Source: Runella aurantiaca (GTDB lineage: Bacteria > Bacteroidota > Bacteroidia > Cytophagales > Spirosomataceae). Taken from it: a stretch of DNA of 64,000 nt. How positions within the stretch are numbered: position 1 is the stretch's first letter; each line of letters begins with the position of its first letter. Below, piece after piece: positions 34,836 through 45,572 of this stretch. The stretch spans positions 1 through 64,000 of the forward strand of contig NZ_QPIW01000014.1 of the NCBI RefSeq assembly GCF_003339505.1. Reading direction: 5' to 3'. Below the pieces are notes generated by a model that was given only the letters and a program-made list of their open reading frames with translations, ran no database searches and was not told where the DNA came from. The position numbers and the translations under genes are program-made.

Positions 34836-37808
34836 TCAGCTATTCAACTCAATATAAATGGCCGTTCCCTTGTTTTTCTGAGCGTCAATCCTGATTTTTC
34901 CACCAAGCTCTTCTGCGCGTTGGCGCATGTTTTCCAGTCCGTTGCGAAGGCTAGGTTTAAGCGGGTCAAATCCTTGACCATTGTCTTTAATAATCATATT
35001 TAGCGCCTTTTTTTCTATTTTTAACACTATTTTGAGCTCATTACAGCCAGAATGTTTTACGGCGTTGTTGATGCTTTCCTTCAAAATAAGATAAAGATTC
35101 CGTCTGGTTTTCATCGGGGCCTTAAGCTTTTGTAAGCGCGGATCAATATCAAAGCTGAGATGGATGTCCTTGGTTTCGGTGATGGTATAGGCATATTCTT
35201 TTATTCGTAAAACAATACTTTCGAGTGAGTCGTCTTTAGGATTGATGGCCCAAACGATGTCGTCCATGTTTTCCAGTACTTTTTGGGCGTTTTTAGTAAT
35301 GCTTTCCATGAACTTACGCGTTTGTGCTTCGTCGATGTCAATTGATTTTTTGGCAGATTCGCTCAACATTGTAATACTGCTCAGGGTCGAGCCGACTTCA
35401 TCGTGTAAATCCCGAGAAATCGAATTGCGTAAATGGTGAAGCCTGAGAATTTGCTTTAAGCGATAGCGATATAGGCCGTAAAAAAAGGAAGTAATGCCGC
35501 AAAAAAGCAAACCAAAGAACCACCAACTTCGGTAGTAGGGCGTAGTCACAAAGATTTGAAACTCTGCTATGTTGGAAGCAACGTTGCCATCGGTACGCAG
35601 CGCTTGTACCTTAAAAGTATAATGACCACCGCTAAGATTGGTATAACTAACATCCCGACGGGTATGTCCGTTCTTCCAACCTTTGTCAAATCCTTCCAGT
35701 TGATACCGAAATGTTATTTTTTCGGGATGATCAAACTCCACGACAGCATAGCGGAACGTGATGATATTTTGGTCGAAATTAACCTTGAACGGATTTTGAA
35801 GGTTATGGAAATCAATGGCTTGCCTTTCGTCCAATAGGCTGAAATCAGTCAGGAGCGTCTCGTATATTTTGGGAGTTATATGGGCTTGGAGTGGATCAAA
35901 ATAATTAACCCCTTCTTCATGATTTAGGTAAAGATTACCGTTGTTTTCATAAATAAAACCGTAGAAATAATTGCTAATCAGCCCGTCATTCTCCGTAAAC
36001 AATTGAAAATTTTCGGTAATAGGGTCAAAATTGAGCAAACCATCATTGGTATTCATCCATAGTTTGCCGCTTTTGTCAACGGCTAATCCATTTTTGAACC
36101 GAAGTGTCCTGTTATTGCCATAGCTTTTCCAGCTTTTAACCACCTGATGATTGCTGATTTTTAAGAATTCATTGCTAAATGCTACCCACATCGTTTGGGT
36201 GGAGTCAATATCAAGGGCAAATACATTTTGACGAGCCCCGATTTTTTCAGTTACTTTTTCAGTGTTAGTATCAAAAATATCCACTCCGTTGCGCGTGGCT
36301 AAGGCTATTTTCTGATTGTTCAGCCATTTTAAATCATACACAAAAGCGTGACTGATGGATTGTGGGTCGGTAATGACGGGAGTGTATACCGTTATTTTTT
36401 TGGTGGGAAAAGCTACTTTTAACAACCCGATTTCTGAACCAATCCAGGCGTTGTCGTATCGGTCAAATATGATGCGCCAACAAAGCAAATCGGGCTTTAG
36501 GTGCGCAGTTTGTATTGTCTTAATGCGCAATTGTGGGTCTATAATTGTTAGCTTTTTGGCCGACAATACCCAAAGCCTTCCCTGACGATCGTATTTGATT
36601 TGGGTGATTCCACTCCCGGGCATTTCAAAGGACTTAATGATTTTTTGATGTACTTTATCGTACAAAATCAAACCATAGTTTGAATTAGCTATCCATTGAA
36701 GATGTGGCTCGGAAGGATGTTGGACGATTTGCCGAACCCGACTGATGTTCAGTTTTCTAAAAAAAGGAAATAATTCTTTCTGAATCTGGAATTTCGTGGG
36801 ATTGGCTCGGTAAAGCCCTTGGTCGGTGCTTAACCAAATATTGTGCGTGCTGTCTTGATAAATATTCAGGATTCTTCGGTAATGAAAACCATTGAGTTGG
36901 TTGATATGGGCATTGAAAAGTTGATAGGCATTTTTGTTTTCAGAATTCAGTACTGCCAAACCACCCGTAACCAATCCGCACCAAAGCACCTTTGTGCCCG
37001 TCAGATTTGGCAGGGTCGCGATACTTCTAATTTCCTTCCGTTCGGGATTGATTTCGGTGAGTACTGGGCGCGTAAATTGGCTGTTTTGGAAGGAAATCTC
37101 CCATATTCGGCGGTTTTCATCGCTGTAAATCCAGTGATTTGCCTTCGTGGAGTAAATGACCCATTCGGTTGCGGGCTTAGGAATCCGAAATGACTTCTGG
37201 GAGCGGGTGTCATAACTTATCCATTCTTCATTGGTCGCGATGATAAGCGTAGTGGAATTGATGCTGATTATTTTATGGGGCGTACTGAATGAAGGAATGG
37301 GAGTGGGTTCCAAACGTTCGGTATTAATTAGGTAACGAAAAAGGCCATTTTCACGGGCTATCCAAAAACACTGGTTAGGGATGTCATTAAACAAGGCAAA
37401 TTTTTGCTTTACTTTTTTATTGTTAGCGCTGAATTCTTTGTTCTTCGTTTGTAGTTTCAGTTTAAATTGGTCTTGGACAGGGTCATATTTAAACAAATTG
37501 GCATTGCTGGTGGCCCAAATCCCCCCTTTGTAGTCTCTAATGACTTCGATAGACGGTTGGGCATCGGTTTTTGAGCTGTCTAGCAAGCTATAGTGCCGCA
37601 CTTCGACCCCGTCTAAGCGATTGATCCCCTGAAACGTGGCGGCCCAAATAAAATGTTGTCGATCTTCCACTACGTTAAAAACATAATTGTCGGAAAGCCC
37701 CTCGTGGGTAGAATAGCGCTGGAAGAGAAGGTCGTTTGGTAACTGCGCCAATAACCCGCACGACCATAATAGCAGAACCGAGAGAAGGAGATTTTTTTTG
37801 GATAACAT
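34836..37808 (-). CDS. Propeller-domain sensor histidine kinase
   Basis: 990 residues with signal peptide (LLLSVLLLWSCGLLAQ). The periplasmic part has two series of propeller blades (TFQGINRLDG, STDQGLYRAN, GSEIGLLKVAFP) and a Y_Y_Y beta-sandwich before the membrane helix (SWWFFGLLFCGITSFFYGLY, near residue 760). The cytoplasmic part is a HisKA_3 kinase with RDLHDEVGSTLSS (His802) and HATPase motifs (IKDNGQGFDP, NGLENMRQRAEELGG). Kinases of this layout sense oligosaccharides in relatives. It pairs with the NarL-type regulator downstream. Confidence 0.93.
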   Translation of the reverse strand: MLSKKNLLLSVLLLWSCGLLAQLPNDLLFQRYSTHEGLSDNYVFNVVEDRQHFIWAATFQGINRLDGVEVRHYSLLDSSKTDAQPSIEVIRDYKGGIWATSNANLFKYDPVQDQFKLKLQTKNKEFSANNKKVKQKFALFNDIPNQCFWIARENGLFRYLINTERLEPTPIPSFSTPHKIISINSTTLIIATNEEWISYDTRSQKSFRIPKPATEWVIYSTKANHWIYSDENRRIWEISFQNSQFTRPVLTEINPERKEIRSIATLPNLTGTKVLWCGLVTGGLAVLNSENKNAYQLFNAHINQLNGFHYRRILNIYQDSTHNIWLSTDQGLYRANPTKFQIQKELFPFFRKLNISRVRQIVQHPSEPHLQWIANSNYGLILYDKVHQKIIKSFEMPGSGITQIKYDRQGRLWVLSAKKLTIIDPQLRIKTIQTAHLKPDLLCWRIIFDRYDNAWIGSEIGLLKVAFPTKKITVYTPVITDPQSISHAFVYDLKWLNNQKIALATRNGVDIFDTNTEKVTEKIGARQNVFALDIDSTQTMWVAFSNEFLKISNHQVVKSWKSYGNNRTLRFKNGLAVDKSGKLWMNTNDGLLNFDPITENFQLFTENDGLISNYFYGFIYENNGNLYLNHEEGVNYFDPLQAHITPKIYETLLTDFSLLDERQAIDFHNLQNPFKVNFDQNIITFRYAVVEFDHPEKITFRYQLEGFDKGWKNGHTRRDVSYTNLSGGHYTFKVQALRTDGNVASNIAEFQIFVTTPYYRSWWFFGLLFCGITSFFYGLYRYRLKQILRLHHLRNSISRDLHDEVGSTLSSITMLSESAKKSIDIDEAQTRKFMESITKNAQKVLENMDDIVWAINPKDDSLESIVLRIKEYAYTITETKDIHLSFDIDPRLQKLKAPMKTRRNLYLILKESINNAVKHSGCNELKIVLKIEKKALNMIIKDNGQGFDPLKPSLRNGLENMRQRAEELGGKIRIDAQKNKGTAIYIELNS

Positions 37809-37870
37809 TTTGGACTCGAATGACCAGCAATTTGGTTAAAAAACTTTAAAAACGATTTACGAATCCACTA

Positions 37871-37905
37871 TTTGAATTCGTTCTTGAAATAATTGCCTAT
37901 TTTTG
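37871..37905 (+). promoter_or_regulatory. Bacteroidota-type promoter of the ftsX operon
   Basis: TATTTTTG (37898-37905) matches the -7 consensus exactly; TTTG at 37871-37874 is 23 bp upstream. Transcription would start near 37911, about 87 bases before ftsX. Confidence 0.6.
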
Positions 37906-37997
37906 CAATGATTCATGGATGAATTTATGAACGAAGGTAATTGGTCTTTATACACTGAATAGTACGGGTGCCCCCGTCCTCACTTTACATTCTATTT

Positions 37998-38879
37998 ATG
38001 CCTCTGAAAAAGAAAAAGGTTGGCAGTTATCCCAACGCCATGATTATTGTTAGCTTAACCGCGGCGTTATTTTTGATTGGGTTTTGTGGCTTGTTGGTCA
38101 TGCAGTCCAAAAAGCTTATTTCTATCATTAAGCAAAATATCGAGGTGAGGGTCATGCTCGACAAAGGACTCGACTCCACCCAAGTGGCTGATATTCAGAA
38201 AAAACTGATTGCCAATCCCTTTGTGTTGAATATTGAAGGAAAGCCTCAAGTGATTTTTTATTCAAAAGACGAAGCGGCCCGCGAGTTTATTGCCGATACA
38301 AAAGAAGATTTCAGTGCATTTCTGGGCGAAAATCCCCTGCACGACAGTTATCGGGTACGCTTGCAGGAGGATTATTTTGAAGATACCAAACTCCAAAAAA
38401 TCAAAACAGACGTTGAAAAATTGGAGGGCGTTTTTGAAGTAGTGTATCAGGAAAACCTAGCCGACCAAATCAATAAAAACCTCACCAAAATTTATATTAT
38501 TTTGGCCACTTTTGCGGTCATTATGCTCATAATCATTGTATTGTTGATGAATAATACCATTCGTTTGGCATTGTATTCACAACGGTTTTTGATACGAAGT
38601 ATGCAATTGGTGGGTGCTACCAATAATTTTATTCAGATGCCTTTTCTCAAAAACGGTGCGGTGCAAGGGCTCATCAGTGGTCTGATTGCGGCGGGTTTGA
38701 TTGTGGGTTTACAGCAAGTGGCCCTTCGCCAAATTGAAGGTTTGCAGCTATTGCAGGAATACGAAAAACTGGGCTTTCTGCTCCTGGGTGTTATCATTTT
38801 AGGGGCGCTAATTGGAATTCTAAGCACGTTTCAGGCATTGGCGAGGTATTTGAGAATGACCCTAGATGATTTGTATTAA
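37998..38879 (+). CDS. ftsX: Cell-division permease-like protein FtsX
   Basis: 293 residues from the ATG at 37998; an upstream GTG at 37968 would add ten residues of no family likeness. TM1 (AMIIVSLTAALFLIGFCGLL) is followed by an extracytoplasmic domain (IEVRVMLDKGLDSTQVADIQ and later YRVRLQEDYFEDTKL), then three further helices near the end (TFAVIMLIIIVLLMNNTIRL, LISGLIAAGLIVGLQ, GFLLLGVIILGALIGIL). Works with ATPase FtsE to activate wall hydrolases at division; ftsE is not next to it, as often in this phylum. It is the first gene of the operon. Confidence 0.9.
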   Translation: MPLKKKKVGSYPNAMIIVSLTAALFLIGFCGLLVMQSKKLISIIKQNIEVRVMLDKGLDSTQVADIQKKLIANPFVLNIEGKPQVIFYSKDEAAREFIADTKEDFSAFLGENPLHDSYRVRLQEDYFEDTKLQKIKTDVEKLEGVFEVVYQENLADQINKNLTKIYIILATFAVIMLIIIVLLMNNTIRLALYSQRFLIRSMQLVGATNNFIQMPFLKNGAVQGLISGLIAAGLIVGLQQVALRQIEGLQLLQEYEKLGFLLLGVIILGALIGILSTFQALARYLRMTLDDLY

Positions 38880-38926
38880 TAAACCCATACCTCCTTTTTT
38901 ATCAATTCAACATTTAAAATAGTCAA

Positions 38927-39139
38927 ATGAAAAAGAACACATTTCCCTTTGGTAAAAGTAACTACACCTTCATGATTATTGGTATCGTCCTGATTTTGGG
39001 TGGATTTGTCATTATGAGCATGGACTCAGAAGAGTTTGGATTCGGTGTTTTAGGATTAACCGTTGGCCCATTGGTGGTAATGGCTGGTTTTGTGGTTGAG
39101 TTTTTTGCCATTTTACGCCGTCCTGCCGACGGCAAATAA
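38927..39139 (+). CDS. DUF3098 membrane protein
   Basis: 70 residues with two transmembrane helices (YTFMIIGIVLILGGFVIMSM and VLGLTVGPLVVMAGFVVEFF). This matches the DUF3098 family, found in Bacteroidota between ftsX and uppP. Function unknown. Spacing is 47 bases after ftsX and 14 bases before uppP. Confidence 0.9.
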   Translation: MKKNTFPFGKSNYTFMIIGIVLILGGFVIMSMDSEEFGFGVLGLTVGPLVVMAGFVVEFFAILRRPADGK

Positions 39140-39153
39140 TTAAAACGTTATGA

Positions 39154-39996
39154 ATGAGTGAGGAAGAAAAACCCTCACTGCCCACCCCTTACAATTTTAA
39201 AATGGATTTTATTCAAGCACTTATTCTTGCTGTAATCGAAGGTATTACGGAATATTTACCTATTTCTTCCACGGGCCACATGATTTTGGCATCCTCTTTT
39301 ATGGGGATTGCATCCGACCCATTTGTGAAATTTTTCACCGTAGCCATTCAACTCGGGGCGATTCTTTCGGTCGTTGTTTTGTATTTCAAGCGGTTCTTCC
39401 GCAGCTTGGATTTTTACTTTAAACTCTTTGTTGCGTTTATTCCCAGTGCCGTTTTTGGGGTGCTGTTCAGCGATGCCATCGATGCGCTCCTTGAAAGCCC
39501 GCTGGGCGTAGCCATTTCATTGCTGGTAGGAGGGATTATTTTGTTGTTTGTTGATAAATGGTTTAATAAAACCTTTATTGAAAACTCCGATGAAATAGAT
39601 TATTTCACGGCCTTTAAAATTGGCTTCTTCCAGTGTATTGCCATGATACCAGGCGTTTCGCGCTCGGGTGCAACGATTGTGGGAGGGATGGCGCAACGCC
39701 TTTCTCGCAAGGCCGCCGCCGAATTTTCGTTTTTTCTGGCGGTGCCTACCATGTTTGCGGCTACTGCCAAAAAAGCCTACGATTTCTACAAAGACGGTTT
39801 TGTGCTGACCGACGAACAAATCAAGTTGTTGGCCGTTGGCAACGTGGTCGCTTTTGTTGTGGCGATGCTGGCCATCAAGTTTTTTATTGACTTTTTAACA
39901 AAATATGGTTTCCGCGTTTTTGGCTGGTACCGCATCATCGTTGGCGGGGCTATTTTAGCCCTGATGCTGGCTGGATACAAGCTTGAAATCGTTTGA
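39154..39996 (+). CDS. uppP: Undecaprenyl-diphosphatase UppP (BacA)
   Basis: 280 residues, or 264 if translation begins at the Met of [14 protein letters not shown] (39202), which matches the usual family start. Active-site motifs are [15 protein letters not shown] and [14 protein letters not shown]; about eight transmembrane helices follow. The enzyme removes phosphate from undecaprenyl diphosphate to recycle the lipid carrier for wall synthesis, and confers bacitracin resistance when abundant. It is ten bases upstream of truB. Confidence 0.95.
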   Translation: MSEEEKPSLPTPYNFKMDFIQALILAVIEGITEYLPISSTGHMILASSFMGIASDPFVKFFTVAIQLGAILSVVVLYFKRFFRSLDFYFKLFVAFIPSAVFGVLFSDAIDALLESPLGVAISLLVGGIILLFVDKWFNKTFIENSDEIDYFTAFKIGFFQCIAMIPGVSRSGATIVGGMAQRLSRKAAAEFSFFLAVPTMFAATAKKAYDFYKDGFVLTDEQIKLLAVGNVVAFVVAMLAIKFFIDFLTKYGFRVFGWYRIIVGGAILALMLAGYKLEIV

Positions 39997-40006
39997 TGAT
40001 TGACCT

Positions 40007-40738
40007 ATGATAGATGAATCTGGAGCTTCTCCCGACGAGGGAGAAGTTATTTTGCTTAATAAACCTCTCACGTGGACTTCTTTTGACGCCGTCAACAAAA
40101 TAAAGAGAGCTTGTCGTATCAAAAAAATCGGCCATGCGGGCACCCTTGACCCACTCGCTACTGGTTTGTTGATTTTGTGTACAGGCAAGAAAACCAAGGA
40201 GATAGATAAGTACCAAGGAGCTGAAAAAGAATATACTGGCAAATTGGTGCTGGGAAAAACGACTCCTTCTATCGACCTCGAAACGCCCTTCGACGGTGAG
40301 TATCCTACCGACCATATTACGCTCGAATTGATGCAGGCGGCCGTGGCAAAATTGACCGGGGAGCTTGCGCAATATCCCCCTATTTATTCCGCCGTGAAGA
40401 TGGGAGGGGAGCGCCTCTACAAAAAAGCCCGCCGAGGAGAGGTGGTTGAGATTAAGTCGCGTTCGGTGTCGGTTCCTGTTTTTGAGATTGATGCCGCCAA
40501 CTTCCCCGAAGTAAGTTTTCGCATTGTGTGTTCCAAAGGGACTTATATTCGCAGTTTAGTACGGGATTTTGGCATGTTGCTGGAGTCTGGTGCTTACATG
40601 AGCGAACTGTGCCGTACCCGCATCGGAACGTATTGGCTGAAAGACGCGGAAGAAATTGAAGATTACGTAAAAAGAAAACGACTGGAGTTAAATCTCGACC
40701 TCGGAAAACCCAACCCCAATCCTGAGTCCGAAATTTAG
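40007..40738 (+). CDS. truB: tRNA pseudouridine-55 synthase TruB
   Basis: 243 residues. The catalytic motif GHAGTLDPLATGLLILCTGK contains the Asp nucleophile, with the family's Tyr and Lys in later motifs (YPPIYSAVKMGGERLYKKAR, and the RIVCSKGTYIRSL strand). Converts U55 in the T-loop of tRNA. It lacks the C-terminal PUA domain of long forms. Co-transcribed with ribF, 17 bases on. Confidence 0.96.
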   Translation: MIDESGASPDEGEVILLNKPLTWTSFDAVNKIKRACRIKKIGHAGTLDPLATGLLILCTGKKTKEIDKYQGAEKEYTGKLVLGKTTPSIDLETPFDGEYPTDHITLELMQAAVAKLTGELAQYPPIYSAVKMGGERLYKKARRGEVVEIKSRSVSVPVFEIDAANFPEVSFRIVCSKGTYIRSLVRDFGMLLESGAYMSELCRTRIGTYWLKDAEEIEDYVKRKRLELNLDLGKPNPNPESEI

Positions 40739-40755
40739 CGTCCATTTTCAAGAAC

Positions 40756-41691
40756 ATGCAGGTTTATTACGATATAGCTGATTTTAAGCCACTTCAGAAT
40801 GCCATTGTGACCAGCGGAACCTTTGACGGGGTGCATTTGGGTCACCAAATTATCCTCGCCCGCTTGACCGAAACTGCCCAAACGATGGGTGGTGAAACCG
40901 TAGTTTTGACCTTTTGGCCGCACCCCCGTATGGTGGTTTCAAAAGACAGCCAAAACCTAAAATTGCTGTCTACCTTAGAAGAAAAAATTGCCTATTTACG
41001 GCAGAACGGCGTTCATCATTTGGTCATTATTCCGTTTACGCGGGAGTTTAGTGAATTGTCGTCTGAGGAGTTTATCCAACAGATTTTGGTAGAAACCATC
41101 GGGACCAAAAAATTGGTCATTGGTTACGACCATCATTTTGGCCGCAACCGTGAGGGTAGTTTTGAGTATCTGCAACAACATGCGCCCCGTTACGGGTTTG
41201 AAATTGAAGAAATTCCGCGTCAGGAGATTGAACATATCACGGTGAGTTCGACTAAAATTCGTCAGGCGCTATTGGAAGGAGACACAATCATCGCCACCGA
41301 ACTGCTGGGCAGAAACTACACTTTTACGGGTATTGTGGTGAAAGGCAGGCAATTGGGGCGCACGATTGGATACCCAACGGCCAATGTTCAGGTTGCTGAA
41401 AACTATAAGTTGATTCCTGCCGATGGTATTTATGCCGTGCGGGTAGAGGTGCGGGGGCAAACGTTGGGCGGTGTGATGAGCATTGGTTTTCGACCCACCG
41501 TCAGCGGTACAAATCGCACGCAGGAAGTGTATATTTTTGACTTCAATGATGATGTGTACGGCGAAAAAATGACCGTCGAACTGGTGGAGTTTATTCGTCC
41601 CGAACTCAAATTCGACGGTCTTGAAGCCCTCAAAAAAGCCATTGATGCCGATTGCGTAGCGGCATTGGCCGCTTTGGAAGAGCATTCGTAA
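40756..41691 (+). CDS. ribF: Bifunctional riboflavin kinase / FAD synthetase
   Basis: 311 residues. The N-terminal nucleotidyltransferase has GTFDGVHLGHQIIL and VSSTKIRQALLEGD (the ISSTxxR motif); the C-terminal kinase has GRTIGYPTANVQV and PADGIYAVRVEV. Makes FMN and then FAD from riboflavin and ATP. Last gene of the ftsX operon. Confidence 0.96.
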   Translation: MQVYYDIADFKPLQNAIVTSGTFDGVHLGHQIILARLTETAQTMGGETVVLTFWPHPRMVVSKDSQNLKLLSTLEEKIAYLRQNGVHHLVIIPFTREFSELSSEEFIQQILVETIGTKKLVIGYDHHFGRNREGSFEYLQQHAPRYGFEIEEIPRQEIEHITVSSTKIRQALLEGDTIIATELLGRNYTFTGIVVKGRQLGRTIGYPTANVQVAENYKLIPADGIYAVRVEVRGQTLGGVMSIGFRPTVSGTNRTQEVYIFDFNDDVYGEKMTVELVEFIRPELKFDGLEALKKAIDADCVAALAALEEHS

Positions 41692-41705
41692 AAGGCTTGG
41701 AAAGC

Positions 41706-42278
41706 CTACAAATACATTTCTTCAATTTCAGCAGTCCAATTTTTGACGGTTTCTTCGTTGACTCGGTCGGCTTTGTCAAAGAATAAGTGGCTTTTGAGGT
41801 CTAATCCACAATAGGTATAAATTCCAGTATCAGAGGTGAGGCGCAGGGCGGTATCCATCCCGTTGGCGCTGTATTCAGCCTTAGATTTACCGTGGGTATT
41901 AACGACAAAAGCTTGTTTGCCGCTCAACAATCCTTTTTGAATGCCTTGGTCGTACCGATACGCAAATCCGTACGACATCACGCGGTCGATGTAGCCTTTC
42001 ATGATGGCGGGCATTCCGGTCCACCATATCGGATAAATAAACGTAATAGCTTCCGCCCATTCGATGTATTTTTGCTCTTCACCGACCAAAGGCGCTATTT
42101 GCCCTTTGCGTTGTCCCGCCATATCTTCCAACGATAAAACAGGGTCGAAATTCAATTCGTAAAGGTCGCGGATTCTCACTTCGTGGTTCGCTTTTTCTAG
42201 CGTATTAACGGCCGTTTCTTTGAGAAAATGATTGAGGCTCCCGGCGTGGGGATGGGCATAAATGATTAAGTGTTTCAT
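41706..42278 (-). CDS. NAD(P)H quinone oxidoreductase, flavodoxin-like fold
   Basis: 190 residues from the ATG at 42278 (MKHLIIYAHPHAGSLNHFLK), the usual start; an upstream ATG at 42299 adds seven residues. FMN-binding loop (HAGSLN) and the YPIWWTGMPAIMKGYIDRVM segment match the NQO1/KefF family. Two-electron reduction of quinones with NAD(P)H in the cytoplasm. The neighbouring AraC-type regulator, 48 bases away on the same strand, may control it. Confidence 0.9.
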   Translation of the reverse strand: MKHLIIYAHPHAGSLNHFLKETAVNTLEKANHEVRIRDLYELNFDPVLSLEDMAGQRKGQIAPLVGEEQKYIEWAEAITFIYPIWWTGMPAIMKGYIDRVMSYGFAYRYDQGIQKGLLSGKQAFVVNTHGKSKAEYSANGMDTALRLTSDTGIYTYCGLDLKSHLFFDKADRVNEETVKNWTAEIEEMYL

Positions 42279-42345
42279 GTTGTTTTCTTTTTTTGACAAA
42301 ACTAGTGCCCGCTGTTTTGTCCTGATTGTAAGAAAACGAAAAGCC

Positions 42346-43197
42346 CTATAACGCCGTCATGCAGAGGTCTTCTTGAAGTTTGAGGTAGTGAGTGGGCGAC
42401 ATCTTAATGAAGTGGTTGAAATCGTGAATCAACTGGCTTTGGTCATAATAGCCGCAATGCGCCACAATATCAAGCCAATCAATTGGCTGCGACGCGGCGT
42501 TGACTTTTGATAAAAGCTCAATCGCTTTCTTAAATCGTTGATAACGATTGAGTTCTTTGTCGCTGAATCCCAGATATTTTTGATAGTTGAGCTGAATGTT
42601 CCTTGCGCTATATCCGCTTTCAGCAGCCATTTTCTTGACCGTGTTCAAAGTCCCCGTAGCTTCATTTTGCGCCAGAACTTGCGCCACGTTGCTTTCTCTT
42701 TCTCTCAGATACGGCAAACTAAAATCCAACAAAAGGTTGACCTTTTCAGCGAGCGATTGGGCTTTTTTGAGCTGAATCCATACATCCGCAAAGCATTGCT
42801 CCTTGACCAAATCATCGGGTTGGAGGATGAATTCATTGAATGATTTTAAGGATTGCCCAAAAAAACGGTAAAAAGCATCCCACTTAAAATTCGCCACGAG
42901 CATTTCGGCCCCAGGTGATAGGGTATAATCAATGTTTTTTTTGATGGGACCAAGAATTAGGCTGTTCGGTGCGTCGAAAGAAGAATTTTGCTCGAAGGAA
43001 ATCGAAATTTTACTGCCAAGATTAAAGACCAAAATGGTCTGAAATGAAGGGATTAACTTTTTACGGACAGGGTAGGGGGTACGATTGGCCGCATAATAAA
43101 AATGCGTAAAAAACGCCTCGAATGCTTCGGGTACCGCAATACTTTGCGTTTCGTAGAAAGGGTCTTTGTTGGTTGATGGTACTTCGTTGGGAGTCAT
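42346..43197 (-). CDS. AraC-family transcriptional regulator
   Basis: 283 residues from ATG at 43197; a longer start at 43230 is possible. The N-terminal ligand-binding-like part is followed by the AraC double helix-turn-helix (AAESGYSARNIQLNYQKYLG, then DIVAHCGYYDQSQLIHDFNH and FIKMSPTHYLKLQEDL). Both helices are recognisable. Located directly upstream of the quinone reductase gene and read in the same direction, so it probably regulates it. The effector cannot be predicted. Confidence 0.9.
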   Translation of the reverse strand: MTPNEVPSTNKDPFYETQSIAVPEAFEAFFTHFYYAANRTPYPVRKKLIPSFQTILVFNLGSKISISFEQNSSFDAPNSLILGPIKKNIDYTLSPGAEMLVANFKWDAFYRFFGQSLKSFNEFILQPDDLVKEQCFADVWIQLKKAQSLAEKVNLLLDFSLPYLRERESNVAQVLAQNEATGTLNTVKKMAAESGYSARNIQLNYQKYLGFSDKELNRYQRFKKAIELLSKVNAASQPIDWLDIVAHCGYYDQSQLIHDFNHFIKMSPTHYLKLQEDLCMTAL

Positions 43198-43301
43198 GGC
43201 ACATCTTCGTTTAGGAGTATACGAGAACAACTCAACATGAATAAGCGCGACCGACTGGTTGTCAGTCTGCCGCGCTTAAGTTTATCAATAAGGGTGAAAA
43301 A

Positions 43302-45572
43302 CTACCCTTTCATTTGTGCTTCTACCACCGCAATGGCTACCATGTTCACAATTTCGCGAACGGAGCTACCCAATTGCAGTACGTAAACGGGTTTACGCAT
43401 TCCGAGCAAAATCGGGCCGATGGCCTCGTATTCGCCTACTTCTTTGAGCAGGTTGTAAGCGATGTTGCTGGCCGAAAGGTTGGGGAAAATAAGGGTATTG
43501 GCCCCGTCTTCCGCCAGTTTGCTGAATGGATGATTGGTGCGCAGCAATTCCAAATCAAACGGTAAGTGAGCCTGCATTTCACCGTCTACCACCATATCAG
43601 GGTGTTTTTTGTGTAAAATGGTGGCGGCGGTGCTCATTTTTTCGGCATCTTCGCCCTTCGCACTTCCAAAGTTGGAGTAAGTAAGGAGGGCAATGCGCGG
43701 TTTGATGTTGAAGCGTTCTACGGCTTGTGCGGTCAATTCGGTGATTTCAACGATGTCATCAACTGTCGGGTTAAAATTGACGGTGGTATCGGCCAAAAAC
43801 AACGGCCCCCGACGCGTAAGTAATATGTACATACCCGCCACTTTTTTCACACCTGCTTCTTTACCAATGATTTGCAAAGAAGGGCGAATGGTATCGGGAT
43901 AATTGCGGGTCAAACCAGAAATGAGGGCATCAGCTTCGCCCATTTCGACCATCATGGCGCCGAATGAACTCCGATAATACATCATCTTGCGGGCTTCGAT
44001 GATGTTGACCCCTTTGCGTTGGCGTTTTTGGAAATAAACTTCAGCGTAGCGGTCGATGTTAGCCGATTGCTCTGGGCTGTAAGGGTCAATAACTGGTATC
44101 TCGGCGAGGTCCAGTTTATTCTGCTCAATGATGGCGCGTATTTTTTCTTCTTTACCCAACAAAATCGGAAAGGCAATGCCTTCGTCGCGTACCTGTTGGG
44201 CGGCTTTGAGCACCTGCACGTTTTCAGCATCGGCAAATACCACGCGTTTAGGCGCTTTTCTGGCCTTGCTGATAATCACCCGTGAGATTTGATTGTCCTG
44301 ACCCAAACGTTTTTCCAACTGTTGAACGTACACATCCCAATCCGTAATCGGGTATTGAGCTACGCCGCTCTCCATGGCTGCTTTGGCCACGGCGGGGGCA
44401 ATGGTCGTAAGCAGGCGTGGGTCAACGGGTTTAGGAATAATATAGTCGCGACCGAATTTTATGTTGTCGGCATTGTAAGCTAAATTAACGATGTCAGGAA
44501 CGGGCTTTTTGGTCAATTCGGCCAGTGCGTGTACCGCCGCCAATTTCATCGGTTCGTTGATTTCACGGGCCCGCACGTCCAATGCGCCCCGGAATATGTA
44601 CGGGAAGCCCAATACGTTGTTGACTTGGTTGGGATAATCCGAACGCCCAGTAGCCATAATGACGTCTTCGCGGGCGGCTACGGCGTCTGGATACGGAATT
44701 TCGGGGTCTGGATTGGCCATCGCAAATACCATCGGGTCTTTGGCCATGGAGCGCACCATGTCTTGCGACACTACGTTGGCTTTAGACAACCCAAGGAATA
44801 AATCGGCGCCCACCATTCCTTCGGCCAGCGAAGCAAAACGACGCTCAGAGGCGAATTCTTGCTTCATGGGGTCTAAATCGGTACGGGCGGTATTGATGTG
44901 TCCTTTGCTGTCGAACATATCGACGTTTTCGGGACGAACGCCCAAGGCAATATATAATTTGGTACAAGAACTTGCCGAGGCACCCGCGCCTGACACCACG
45001 ACACGGATGTCTTCCACTTTTTTACCGACCAGTTCTAGGCCGTTTAGCAGGGCTGCCGAGCTAATGATGGCCGTTCCGTGCTGGTCATCGTGCATGACGG
45101 GAATATTGAGCTCTTCTTTGAGGCGGCGTTCGATTTCAAAACATTCGGGCGCTTTGATGTCTTCGAGGTTAACCCCTCCAAAGGTAGGCTCCATGATTTT
45201 AACCGTTCTGACAAACTCATCTACGTTCTCGGTGTTGAGTTCAATGTCAAAGACGTCAATGTCGGCGTAAATTTTAAAAAGGAGGCCTTTCCCTTCCATC
45301 ACGGGCTTCCCTGCTTCGGGGCCGATGTTTCCGAGGCCTAATACGGCCGTTCCGTTGCTGATTACCGCCACTAAATTGCCTTTGGCGGTGTATTTATAGA
45401 CATCTTCAACGTTTCTGAAAATTTCCATACACGGCTCAGCTACGCCAGGCGAATAGGCCAAAGACAGGTCAAGTTGGTTGTTGGTTTCTTTGGTTGGCAC
45501 TACCTGAATCTTGCCGGGACGACCCTTGGAATGGTAATAAAGTGCGTCCTCTTTGCGAATTTTTGGAGGCAT
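43302..45572 (-). CDS. maeB: NADP-dependent malic enzyme with phosphotransacetylase-like C-terminus
   Basis: 756 residues. The N-terminal malic domain ([48 protein letters not shown]) and NAD(P)-binding domain ([16 protein letters not shown]) occupy the first 420 residues. The rest is a phosphate-acetyltransferase-like domain ([20 protein letters not shown], later [20 protein letters not shown]) that in this enzyme type has no transferase activity and binds acetyl-CoA as regulator. Decarboxylates malate to pyruvate. It is a separate transcription unit. Confidence 0.95.
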   Translation of the reverse strand: MPPKIRKEDALYYHSKGRPGKIQVVPTKETNNQLDLSLAYSPGVAEPCMEIFRNVEDVYKYTAKGNLVAVISNGTAVLGLGNIGPEAGKPVMEGKGLLFKIYADIDVFDIELNTENVDEFVRTVKIMEPTFGGVNLEDIKAPECFEIERRLKEELNIPVMHDDQHGTAIISSAALLNGLELVGKKVEDIRVVVSGAGASASSCTKLYIALGVRPENVDMFDSKGHINTARTDLDPMKQEFASERRFASLAEGMVGADLFLGLSKANVVSQDMVRSMAKDPMVFAMANPDPEIPYPDAVAAREDVIMATGRSDYPNQVNNVLGFPYIFRGALDVRAREINEPMKLAAVHALAELTKKPVPDIVNLAYNADNIKFGRDYIIPKPVDPRLLTTIAPAVAKAAMESGVAQYPITDWDVYVQQLEKRLGQDNQISRVIISKARKAPKRVVFADAENVQVLKAAQQVRDEGIAFPILLGKEEKIRAIIEQNKLDLAEIPVIDPYSPEQSANIDRYAEVYFQKRQRKGVNIIEARKMMYYRSSFGAMMVEMGEADALISGLTRNYPDTIRPSLQIIGKEAGVKKVAGMYILLTRRGPLFLADTTVNFNPTVDDIVEITELTAQAVERFNIKPRIALLTYSNFGSAKGEDAEKMSTAATILHKKHPDMVVDGEMQAHLPFDLELLRTNHPFSKLAEDGANTLIFPNLSASNIAYNLLKEVGEYEAIGPILLGMRKPVYVLQLGSSVREIVNMVAIAVVEAQMKG

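Noticed and set aside
39954-40372. Minus-strand frames across uppP and truB
   Set aside because: Antisense shadows of clear housekeeping genes.
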